This document shows positions 22,956 through 33,983 of a DNA stretch of 64,000 bases, in pieces; the first letter of the stretch is position 1, and each line of letters opens with the position of its first letter. The stretch is from Blumeriella jaapii (lineage: Eukaryota > Ascomycota > Leotiomycetes > Helotiales > Drepanopezizaceae). The translations under genes were made by a program, and so were the position numbers. The stretch lies in the NCBI GenBank assembly GCA_009599575.1, contig VWND01000001.1, forward strand, positions 1,798,001 to 1,862,000, in the 5' to 3' direction. The notes under the pieces are model-generated. The model worked only from the letters and a program-made list of their open reading frames with translations. It was not told where the DNA came from and did not search any database.

Positions 22956-25617
22956 ATGTCTCCTCCTAGCCAAACGGCAGATACTTTCAGCCGTCCAGAC
23001 GATGCGCTGTCATCGGAGCCAGCGTCCAGACTGACAGAGAAAACCGAAGAGGCTATCGAAGAGGCTCACAAGGCACTACAAGAGGGCGGAGAATTTTTGG
23101 CATCGAAAGGCCGCCCTGGGGCAAACGCTTCTCGCAGACCCGATGATAGAGATGACTCCGTAACGGATGAGCCTCCGGCAGCTGTGGCAGGCAGTGGAAG
23201 CCTCGTCCAAGAGACGGCAAAGAAGACAGAGATAGAAGAAAGTGTCCCATGGACAGTCCCGTCGAAGGGAAAGGAGATAGCCCCAGTCCACGTTCACGAC
23301 CCAATGGAATCATCTACTGCAACGTTGAAACCCGAAGCCCCATCTGCGAAATCAGCCCTAGAACAGAATCTTTCTGCCGTCGGCAGACCCTACAACGACC
23401 CGACCCCTCAGACACCTTACTCTTCACAGCCTCCCTCGCGTTCAACATCAAATGCTACCTCGTCTTCAAAATTTCGTCGGAAAATAGATGCCTCTGAAAG
23501 ATCACCTACAAGGTCTGATGCTGGGTTCGATGAGAAGGCCTCTGCGAGTGGGGATGAGCGGGAGAACTCGAGGTCCGAGATTCAGACTATCATGGACCAA
23601 TTTGGTGAGGGAGCACAAGGGCCAGGTCACGAAGAAGTAATGTCTCCCAGGCTCGACATTGCTGGACCGCTGATTGGTAGTCCTGTTCAACATCCGCCGA
23701 GAACGTCTAGTCTTGAACCGATGGGTACTACTTCCACGGATGTTGAACAGAAGATGGAAGATCTGCGTATATCTCCTGGCTCCCCTCCTGATCAGCGGAC
23801 TAGAGAAACGGCAGATGTTGGACCAGCTGTACCCCCGAAGCCAGGTTCGATTCCTATTCCGGGCCAGCCCAGGGCTGGTGATGATCGATATCAAACTGTG
23901 GATTCTCCACAGTCTCCTCTCCCTTTGCATAGACCTCCGCCACCGGAGCCAGAACCAGAACCAGATCTACCTTTCGATTTTCATCGATTTCTAGAGCAAT
24001 TACGACACAGAACAGCAGATCCTGTTGCCAAATTCCTGAGATCATTTCTCCAGGAGTTTGGCAAAAAGCAATGGATGGTCCACGAGCAGGTGAAAATCAT
24101 CGGAGACTTTCTCGCATTCATTACCAACAAAATGGCGCAGTGTGAGGTCTGGCGTGAAGTGTCAGATGCGGAATTCGATAATGCTCGTGAGGGTATGGAG
24201 AAGCTGGTCATGAACCGGCTGTATACGCAAACATTTTCCCCAGCAATCCCACCTCCGCAGCCAATTCCAGGATCCAAGTCGAAAAGACGAGGAGGCGAGC
24301 GTCCAATGGGACCTGGTAGGAAAGGTCAACATCAAGAAGACGTCGAGCGCGATGAGATTTTGGCCCAGAAGGTCAGCATATATGGATGGATTAGAGAGGA
24401 GCATCTCGACATACCACCAGTGGGCGACAGTGGAAAGCGTTTTCTGGTCCTGGCTCAGCAAGGCGAGTCACACTTTCAAACTCTTAAGTAGCTGGATGCT
24501 AACTTTGCGCGTAGAACTTCTCAAGATCAAAACGTACCGAGCACCCAGAGATAAAATCATCTGTGTGCTTAATTGCTGTAAAGTGATCTTTGGTAATGCT
24601 ATGGTTTTCCCGTCGAAGATTGCCTGCTAATTTTCTAGGACTGCTCAAACATTCAAAGTCTGATTCGTCTGCCGACTCCTTCATGCCCCTATTGATCTAC
24701 GTTGTGCTTCAGGCCAATCCAGAGCACATGGTCTCCAATGTGCAATACATTCTTCGATTTCGAAACCAGGACAAGCTGGCCGGAGAAGCGGGGTATTATT
24801 TGTCGTCCCTCGTAAGTCTCCGTCGCCTGTTGTCAAGGGCCCACTAACATTTCGAAGCTGGGCGCTGTTCAATTTATTGAAAATCTTGACCGTACTACAT
24901 TGACAATTTCCGATGAGGAATTTGAAAAGAATGTTGAAGCTGCTGTTTTCGCTATTGCTGAGAAGCATCAGGCTGAAGAAGTTGCCGAACCACCACCGCC
25001 TACGCAACTATCTGAAAAGTCGGCTCCTAGCCAACCTCAAGTTCAGCCTCGCCACTCGATGGAGGCCGAAACATCGAACCCTCGGAAGTCAATTTCTTCG
25101 AACGAATATGACAGTGGAGAGGAAGAAAAGTCTGCCATGAGCGGATTACTAAGCACTATTCAGCGACCTCTGTCCTCGATAGGCAGGATGTTCTCTGATG
25201 AACCGTCTTCTCCCTCCCAAACCGGACCTGCGAGGACACCTTTGCCCGGCAACACTCCTCGACCGACTCCGTCTCCGCGAATTAGCACAGATGCTCCTCA
25301 AGGGTTACCGCGACTTCCAACGACCCAGGACAGCAGTCAACGCGGTCGGAGAACGGCTGAAGATGCAGCTGCGAGCCAAGCCAGCGCCGAATCTGCAGAG
25401 GCGCATCGGATCCAGCGGGCAGAGCACGTCAACGTCGTGGAGACTCTGGCGGGCATGTTCCCAGACTTGGACCGAGAGATCATCAGCGACGTCGTCACGC
25501 AGAAAGATGGAAGGTAAGCAAGCGCCCGGCCCGTTATGACTCATATCTACATTCCGCTAATTCCATCGATCTAGGGTTGGTCTCGCCGTTGACGCATGTC
25601 TCGCACTTAGCTCTTAG
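22956..25617 (+). CDS. VPS9: Vps9-type Rab5 guanine nucleotide exchange factor with C-terminal CUE domain
   Basis: Five exons: 22956-24462, 24515-24592, 24639-24811, 24858-25513 and 25575-25617, giving 818 residues in phase. Vps9 activates Rab5/Vps21 GTPases on endosomes; the CUE domain binds ubiquitin. The N-terminal 400 residues are Ser/Pro-rich and disordered. The helical bundle starts near FDFHRFLEQLRH. The VPS9 core reads YRAPRDKIICVLNCCKVIFG across two splices, then SFMPLLIYVVLQANPEH and AGEAGYYLSSLLGAVQFIE. The CUE domain is residues 774-818, including AGMFPDLDREII. Intron 1 is GC-AG (donor AAG/GCGAGT at 24463) with a GCTAAC branch point; using it is the only way to obtain the conserved LAQQELLK join. 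Starting at 22788 would add 56 non-conserved residues. Confidence 0.93.
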
Positions 25618-27118
25618 ATAGACGACACTCCAGAGGGAGGGCGGAACAGCATAGGGTGCTGGCAAGAGGCAGGAGGCAGGAGGCAGATAGAAAGGTTCAG
25701 CATGTTGGTATTTTTGAGCGTCGCATTAGCGGTTTTTCCTGATATCCCGTCACGTAGGTACCTACTAGGCTCGGTTGACATCAGGCTGGCAGGAAGAAAC
25801 AAATAGACAAAGCAGGTCCGTCCGTCAAACTCTAGTATTCGTAATTCAACGAGTGGCTGGGTGGCTGGTCACTCACGGTCGCTTCTGGAAGGCACCGTGC
25901 TACCAAAAACCTTTTTGCTATCTGCTTTTTCGAGTCTTCGATGATGACAGCCAGTACCTATGTTTCTGACCAATTGCAGCTGCACGTGATTGATTACACC
26001 TGACTGCACCGCAGTGATCATTCCCCCAAATACATACATCGGCTTCTGCTTTCTCTTTTATTTTTTTATTTTTTCAGTTCATCTTTCATTGCCAGTCTTG
26101 TTTAGGAGGGCAGCATCTCACCGTTAGAACGTATTCATCCCCGACGTCTTTTCCTGCGCATCGATCTCTGTTTGCTTGACTGGTCGATCGCTTCGTTGAA
26201 AGGCTGAACAGTTTCCCGTCGGGGTCACGGTTGCAAACCTGAGCGCTCTTGTTGCACTACACGAGTCCAGTGTCGCCTGGTACGCACCAGGGTTTCTGGA
26301 GACTAAGACCGCTGGTTTTTGGATAGTGCAATCAGGGTCGGCTGTTACAGACAGTACTGTACTGTGCTTCCGATTTCGCAGATCGGCTAGCATAAGGCCG
26401 GTCGGAGAAATCAACAGAGGCCGTGGCAAGGTAGAACTGCAATTTTTTCTCGAAACAATGTTTTGGAATAGCTAAAATCACCTGAGACATGTTTTGATGA
26501 GAAAGAAAATTGGTTTGCTCGAAAGAAGTGCTGTGTTGGCTTTGATATTTGGCCGAGGAAAATGAGTCATGAACAATGGATACACCTGGATATACATTCA
26601 ACTTGTACCTTTTTTCCCAAGCCTCTTCCTTGTGGTAACTGCCCTTTATCTGCTTTCCATGTTTCTCTTTGGTACTTTATCTGCTTGCAAAGCTTCTATT
26701 TTGACTTGTTCGCGCTTTAAATACCTACGTGGCAAGCCTCGTCTCACGTACACTCCACCACGAGGTCTTTATTTAGAAGGCTACAGTTACATCGTTCAAT
26801 TTATCCAAGTGTTCGGTTCGCCGCAACCTATTGGTTATCGTCTCCCTCTTCTCTATCGGACCCCAACCTCATTCACTGTCTCCTCTTCTTGGGAACACAC
26901 GTGCCGATCTCCCCTCTGTTCGAGCATTGCTGCGCGTGGGAGTCCAGAATCGCACTGATGGATTGAGCGACTATCCGCTCAAGAGTGTTAACTCTGGCGC
27001 GCTGCTGCCACCTCTAATTTACAGTCAGTTTGCAGATAAAGCTATAGTACATTCGGAAAAGATGATTACATTATGTAGCGATAATGCAAGTTGATCCCTT
27101 GTGAACCTCAGTGGCTAC
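25618..27118. other. Convergent intergenic region
   Basis: 1.5 kb between the 3' ends of VPS9 (+) and the frameshifted transcription factor gene (-). It must contain both terminators. A GGCAGGA repeat lies at 25661-25684, AT-rich runs at 26055-26085 and one TACTGTAC palindrome at 26352-26362. Open frames at 26124-27094 have no family features. Confidence 0.45.
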
Positions 27119-29373
27119 CTACATTCCATGTGAGGGACCGCCATCGTGCCCACTATGTAGCCCACCTTGATGTGCATACCCATGACCCAAATTTGACCAC
27201 TTCCCATTACTTAAATTCGCCATCTGCTCGTACCTATGGCCCGTTGCGTAGCCAGGAGCCCCATGATTATTCCGCAGCAATTCCTCGAGCTGATGCTTCC
27301 TCACACGCAAATCTGCAAGCATCGGCTCAGCTTGCATCTCAAAACTCGAAAGCAGGGCTTTGGAATCGTCCCAACGATGGCCATAGGAACGCAGCGTCTC
27401 TTTGATGTGGATAATGCAATTGATGCTTCTATCGATATTGTCGATGCCCGCATTGTTGGGTAAGGCGGTGGGGGTGGAGCGCCTGCCAGGACGGGCGCGT
27501 ACGGAAACACACCACTCAAAAGCGTGTCTGTACTCTCTGTGAGAACAGATAGAAATTGACTTCCGACAAAATACACTCGGAGCGCATCATGGTAGGTATA
27601 GAATGTTGTATTGATCGGGCTCCCGCTGATTTGAAAGATCTTTTGCATGTACGCAATGCTGTACTCAAAAATCAGGGTCTTCCCGTAGTTGACCACGGTC
27701 GGAACACGGCAAGATGGTGCTATGCAGTAGATATAGCTGTAGAGTAGTTCCAGCTCGAAGAAGTCCTTCCAGGCGAGTGGCAAGGTATCTGGCATTGATT
27801 CAGACCATTCTCGCATCTCTTGACACATCTGCCAAATGTATGCGGAAGAGTTTTGCAGCGGATCGCGACTGGATTTGAAGAGTTCCTGATACCAGGAAGA
27901 CTGTACCTGACGAAGCTGGAACAGAGTCACAGCGGTCTCTAACGACTGTGGTCCATTTATCGGCTGAGGAGGAGAGCTAGAAGGTATCAAAGATGTAACC
28001 GAAGGCAAGAGAACAGCCGTTGAGTCGTCGGTGAACGAGAACGATCGAGCATGGACCATGCTGATTGACCTGGATGTGATAAGTACAGCAGAGTGCCAGC
28101 AGTCCTCTAACATACCTGTCAAGAGAATATACACAATAAAAGATCTTGCGTCGAAGTTCCAGAATATTCTTGTCCGTCTGCTGCTCTCTCGATGGGTCTT
28201 GGTGGAAGCCTAGATCCACCACGGCTCGACACGCAAAGCCGATGAGCTGCCAGCTATCAAAATGGGCAGGATCGAGCATCGAGTATTGCACAAGTAGGAC
28301 CAGAGCTTGAATTTGCGATACGTAGCCCGGCATGAGGACTCTATCAGCGTATCGCAACGCACGACCGACCCAGGCGAGCCCGTCCTGGTACAGGGAATCT
28401 TGGTTGCTTCTGGACTGCCCAGTTGAGGCGATGGCGAAGACCATGTATAGAAGCCAGTGTTCGAAATCAGTGACTGGGCGCCCCATTTCTTGATAGACTG
28501 CATCGAGAGCGTTGAACAAGGCCGTCTCCGAAAAGACGGGAAATGCGGCAAACACGTTATCCAGGTAATACTGACACAGCCCCATCGCGGCGGTTCTCGA
28601 AGGCAGCTGGAACGCCTGCGATTCCGGTACCACGTCGTTGTTTGAGGCGGCCAGAATCAGGCGCGCGAAGGTCATGTTCGTCGTCGAGGTCTCGAAGTCG
28701 CGAGTGGTGGCATTGACCGAGCTGAGGGCACAGTTAGCTGGGAAGCAAAGGCGCCGTCAACACACCCACAGGAAGCCAAAGTCTGATACCAGCTCGTTCA
28801 CATCGGCCAACTCTCGCCTCCGGGCTGCCTTTCCGTGGATGGCGGCGCGTATCGTCGCCAGTGAATCTCGACGATCGGGCACTTCGAGGAACTCGCCATC
28901 GTGCATGGCGACCGATGCTTTCCGAGACCTGGCGTAGTTGATGCGCCTCTCGAGTTTCTCCACCCGCGATTCGAGAGATGCGACGTAGCTGGTGGTGAGG
29001 CATTCGGTTAGCACTTGTGGTGTTGTTGTCGCCGGGCCGCATGTTGACTTATTACGCACCTTCTCTCCTTGCCCTTAGCGAACTGGTCATTGGCGCTCGA
29101 ACACTCTGCTGCTCGCCCCGACTTCTCGCAGTGCAAGCTGGGAGTTTCCCGTCACACTGTGAGCCCCAGGTTAGCGGCGTGGCCTGGCATCGACATGGTG
29201 ATGTGATCTCGAACCTTGATCTTCGCCGCGCGACCTGTTTACAACGTCAGAGGAGAGTCGGGATGATGGATGAGGGAGTACTGGTTGGTGCACCCACATC
29301 TCGAACACGCCGAGACGGGCCTCGACACTCTAAGCAGAGGTGTGTCTGCTGCGCTATGGGCAGAGCGACGCAT
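27119..29373 (-). CDS. Zn2Cys6 fungal transcription factor with two apparent frameshifts (possible pseudogene)
   Basis: Exons 29373-29298, 29234-29215, 29156-29060, 28988-28770, 28721-28116 and 28069-27119. The DNA-binding end reads ACSRCRAAKIK, built by a 20-base micro-exon, then CDGKLPAC, then in another frame HCEKSGRAAEC and KGKERRSYVASLESRVEKLE. The two halves of the zinc cluster are therefore out of frame by a 4-base loss near 29130. The middle-homology 'fungal_trans' domain follows (YYLDNVFAAFPVFSE, GFACRAVVDLGFHQD, IFYCVYSLDR). A second one-base break lies near 27450-27465, after a Pro-rich segment, before AGIDNIDRSINC. Restoring both would give whole codons for about 657 residues. All other splices are in phase. 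The product would be a nuclear regulator; as sequenced it is truncated. The target pathway is unknown. Confidence 0.8.
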
Positions 29374-30653
29374 CTTTGCTTTGATATGGAAGAGACAGAC
29401 GCCTGGACCGAATGGAACGGGCGGCTCCTAGCTATATGATATGGGTGTATGTGACCCTCGGCACCCTTTCCATCTTCTCGCGTGGCATCAGCTGCTGATC
29501 AGACCAAGCTTTAAACCGCCCAAATTGGATGAACCGTTTCACGGCATAAGGAGAGGGAGAGGTGGGGTCCGCCTCCCCAGTTGCCCGAAAGAGAGATGGG
29601 AATTTATAGGCCGATTGTTTACGCCAAACAAGCCACAGCGTGGCCCTGGCCGTCGCAGGCGTTGTGCTGTAGGAGTGCCGTCGGCGCTCTCATGGGCAGG
29701 CGCAGGCGTGTGACGGCTGGTGGCGAAGGCTTGATCGAGGGCCTTGCAATAGAGAAAGAATGGCGAGAGCACGCTGCCGGCCTGTCGACCTACAGAACAT
29801 ACCCAGCTCGACGACGAGGACGAGGACAAGCCTCTTGTCTCTCTCTCACTCTCTTTTTCTCTTTGTCGCTCTCTCTCTCTGTCTATTTTTCTCTCACTGT
29901 CGCTTTCTCTCTCTGTTTATCTCTCTATTGATCTCTCTATTTCTCTCTCTATTTACCTCTCTATTTCTCTCTCTCTCTATTTCTCTCTCTCTATTTCTCT
30001 CTCTATTACTCTCTCTCTCTTTATCTCGCTCTCTCTCTCTCTCTCTCTCTCGCTTCTTTCCTCTCTTCCCCCTCTCTTGCTCTCCTCCTTGCCAGCGACC
30101 GCGAGTCGGCGGCGACGGTGACGTCGGGGCCTTGGGCGCATAGACTATTTGAGGAAGTCGATGGCAACGCCCAGGGCTCGGGAACGTCAAAGGAGTTCAT
30201 GGAGTTCATGGACTTTCTATTTTTGCCGTCTGGGGATCCAATTAAAAAACGGGCCTTCATCTACGACTAATTCCGTGTGTCTAAATGCGCGCTCTCGGCG
30301 TCTGCAACAGACGCCTGACCAGGCGCCAAGGCGTCAGGATGAGGCCAACGTGCTGGCGAGTTTCGCATCCTCATACCTCCCCGACGTAACATGTAGATGA
30401 ATCGTGTTCTTGTTGATGGCAATGAGGAAGCTGCTGGCGTATCAAAGTTCCGTCCCGCGGCTGCGCAGGCCCTTTCTCGTCGTGTCCTCCATTTCCTCTT
30501 CCAGCTTGTACTGTACTGCCCGTACCGTACATCCCATTCGATTCCCACGCGAGAGCTCTCGGCGACGATGTGTAGGAGCTACAGCAGGATCCCATTCATA
30601 CCGACCTACCACTACGACGTCTCCATTCTCGCGACAGAAGGACTGAGCGGTCA
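29374..30653. promoter_or_regulatory. Shared upstream region of two divergent transcription factor genes
   Basis: 1.28 kb between divergent start codons. Its centre (29838-30072) is an almost pure pyrimidine tract on the plus strand, made of CTCTCT, CTATTT and CTCTCA units. A TACTGTAC palindrome lies at 30508-30517, followed by CCGTACCGTAC. Open frames in the tract are artefacts of simple sequence. Confidence 0.55.
29838..30072. repeat. Polypyrimidine microsatellite (CT-rich)
   Basis: About 235 bases of CTCTCT interspersed with CTATTT and CTGT variants; purines are rare on the plus strand. Long polypyrimidine/polypurine tracts can form triplex DNA, and in fungi CT-rich boxes are common in promoters. 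Confidence 0.85.
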
Positions 30654-33250
30654 ATGGACGCCACTGATCGCTTCCGGCAGACGCACAGCTCTGTCAACAG
30701 AGCGCGCGAAGTGAAGGCCCTCCGGCTTCGAGAGGGCAGCAATGACACCGACATCGAGCCCTCTCCGCGCATCGCACATACGTTGACAGCGTGCTGCCGG
30801 TGCCGTCAGGTTCGTGGCCGCCCCATGTCCGCGAGTCCCCCGCGAAACTCTATGCTGACAGGCCTTAGCGGAAAACGAGGTGCGATCCAAACCTGCCGCG
30901 GTGTCTGCCCTGTGAACGAGCCGGCGCAATATGCGAATACTTCGACACGGCCAAGGGGAAGAAGATATCGCGAACCTACGTGATCCGGCTCCAAGACAAA
31001 GTGCGGGCGTTGGAGAACGAGCTTAGCCATTACACCGAAGATGAAGGCTCTCCACAGAACACCGAGGATATCGTCCGGCCTGGGGGCCTCATCCGTCTGG
31101 GGGAGGATGATGAGACGCCACGGTTTCTAGGCCCGTCCAGCGGCATTGCCATGACCCGGCTGGTAATGGAGCAGGCGAAGAAGTACACTGATTCCAGGAG
31201 CATCCGCGAGCTTGTGCCGGAGGTTCGCCAGCGGCGGAGTCCTGTGCCATCACCTGAAGCAGCAACTGGACGGAAGAAATCATATCCCATGATTAGTGCG
31301 GTTCCAGCGCCCACGTTGCCCAGTCGCCTAGTGACGGATAAGTTGATGGAAGTGTTCAACCAAAAAGGTGAGCTCAGTACGCTATCTACCTGTCCCTTTC
31401 GGTGGTCGGGCAACCCGCTCACGTTCTGTAGCCCAATATTTGATGCCAACTCTACACGAGCCGACATTGCACAAAGACATGCAGGAAGTTTACGACGGGA
31501 GCTCCGACCCGTACCAAAACTTCGTTGTCCGCATGGTACTCGCAATAGCCATGCAGAAGCTAGACACCCAGTATGCTGGTCTAGCGGACAGTTACTATCT
31601 CGCTGCTATGACTTATATGGAAGCTGTCATTCGTCCAAAGGATATCAAAACACTTCAATGCTTGGTCTTAGTGGCCCTGTACTCTCTACTAACCCCGACC
31701 CGGACTGCGATCTATTATGTTTTGGGCTTGGCAACCAGGCTTTGCCAACAGCTCGGGTTGACGGAGGAAAAGACGATTACGCAGGGAGTATCTCTTGGTC
31801 TGGTAAATCCGATTCAACTCGACATGAAACGTCGTCTTTCCTGGATCGTCCTGTCGATGGAATTCGGCCTCGCACAGAGTATGGGGCGTCCAAATGCCTT
31901 TGCCACAGGTCAGGACCACGTGGATGTTGGATTCTTCGAGACTGTAGACGATGAGTATATCACTGCCGATGGAATCCTCCCAGGACCTGTTTCCGAAAAG
32001 AAGACTGTTGCTATACATTTCTTCCGCATGAGACTTCTCCAGGCAGAGATTCGCAGTGTACTCTATCAGAAGAAGCGACCTGAACCGAAGAGCGAAGACC
32101 ACCCTTGGTACGCACAAATGGAGCAGAAGTTGAAGGACTGGGTCGATGCCTGTCCTACCAGCCCTCCGTGGAGCAAAGCGTTGTGAGTATCGCTCCTCTC
32201 ATTTGGATTGGCTGTGCTGAAAGATAATCCAGATTCTTGGGTCGACACAGAACTATGATAATGACCCTTTTACGACCTTCGCCTCAAGTACCAAAGCCCT
32301 CAACCCGCTCTGCTATAATGTGTTACGATGCCGCGTCATCCAACATCAAAGACCTGAGCAAGCAAATGGAGACATCTACGGCTGACATCACGTGGATCTT
32401 CGTCTTAACCATTTTTCAGGCAATAAATACAATTCTGTGGTCGATATCTTATCCCGAAGTCCGCGCGTTGCATTCCAAAGAAGAGTTAGAGGAACATGTT
32501 GAGATCGCGCTGGATATCATATACAAGTGCAGAGAACGCTGGCCAGGTACTGGAGCGGCCTCACAACTCTATTCGAAACTAGCGAAGGCATGCTTGAGAA
32601 GCTATGATGCCAATAATCACCTAAATGTACCATCATCGCTATCAGCAACCTCGCCAGCATCTATAACTGATGGAAATTCTCCGGCAACCTCCGAAAAATC
32701 GAGCGCAACCACCACTTTTGCCCAAAAGCCGTTCTCCTCATCGCCTCCTCGATTTGGCAATGTTTTCAGCCAAACGTCAGAGCCAGTCCCTCATTTCGAT
32801 CACAATTTGTTCCCGCCTCCACCGCCCTCTTTCAGGTCCGGATCCATCTTTGCAAGTCCGTCTAACATGCAGACAGACCGCCAGTTCAACTACTTTCCTC
32901 CGGATTTCGCCCAACCTCATGGTCCACCCAATGCCTGGAATCCAGTAGCAGCCAGTCAACAAGTTTCGATGCCGCCACCTCACCTACCACAGATGCCACA
33001 AGCAGTCATGTCTGATCCAGCCTACCTTATGCATTCGACTCCCTTTTCTTTTGGGCCTCATGGTTGGGGCGACCACAACTATGATCCGGTCATGAGACAT
33101 GGTAGTCTCAGTCAGCAACAACAGATCGAATTGATGGAGAGTCTTGAGACGGACGGTCTGACCGAGATTGATAACTTCATGAACATGACCTCCGGGTATT
33201 CAGATTCAATCAAACTGGAACGGTCATCTCCTAATGAGATGGGTGTTTGA
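30654..33250 (+). CDS. Zn2Cys6 fungal transcription factor
   Basis: Four exons: 30654-30809, 30869-31367, 31432-32182 and 32233-33250, giving 807 residues in phase. The zinc binuclear cluster is complete: C47-x2-C50-x6-C57-x6-C64-x2-C67-x6-C74, with the first splice between C50 and C57. The linker KGKKISRTYV leads into a coiled-coil start LQDKVRALENEL. The central fungal_trans region includes FVVRMVLAIAMQKLD, GLATRLCQQLGL and RRLSWIVLSMEFGLAQSMGRP. A conserved tail helix HVEIALDIIYKCRERWPG is followed by a Ser/Pro/Phe/Gln-rich C-terminus of about 200 residues, probably the activation region. It is a nuclear regulator of unknown targets, divergent from the frameshifted factor. The two are not close paralogues: their clusters and linkers differ. 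Confidence 0.92.
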
Positions 33251-33983
33251 ATCTTTTGTGGTCAGAATCTGGCTGCATAGATGATGCAGAAACGTATTCA
33301 GTGGAGGCTAGAGCATATCTTGCCCCACAGATCATAAGCCGAATAACAGAGCGGCGCCTACCACGCCTATCAAGGGACAATACGCTCCCCAAGGTAGCAT
33401 TGGACAGTTGACCTGTATTTGCCTGTCTTAGCAGTCGAGAAGACAAGGTGGGGCGAATCTAGAGACATGGACCTGAAAAGGGGGTTTCTGCGAAGCACAA
33501 CACTTCATTTGATAAGGGATTTCAGGGCAAGGGGTAACTGTTCGAATAATTAGACGACTGATTTCTGTTTTGTGAATATGCTTGCACGCATAGCTTTCAG
33601 TTAGTGCCAGAAAAGAATCACGATGCTGATTAAGTAAACAAGAATCACTTGAGAAGCCCTTTGAATGCACTATGATCAATCCTTGTGGAAGAACAGGCAG
33701 GAGAAGCTGCTTCATTGACTATTTATTGTAACTATACTGCATAGTACTTATCAATGTTATTTATTAGCGACAAAGGCTGCCATTTTGGTCACTGACATGA
33801 CCCTTGCCCGAGTCCTCCACTGTATTTCCAGTCTAGGCAAGTTTTGCCGGGTCGGGAGTTTTGAGGAAGCACCTCGCACCTTGCACCTTATTTTCGACTG
33901 TCAACAACGGAACAATCCCTTCAACACCACGATAAAACATCGATTGCATATCTCCTACTGCAACAATCATCTCTCCAGCGGCG
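33251..33983. other. Intergenic region
   Basis: 3' region of the Zn2Cys6 gene and promoter of the 768-residue protein gene, 733 bases. AT-richer in the middle (33720-33780). I see no further gene or repeat. Confidence 0.45.

Noticed and set aside
29760..30190. Open frames across the CT tract
   Set aside because: Leu/Ser/Phe or Arg/Glu runs produced by CT repeats on either strand.
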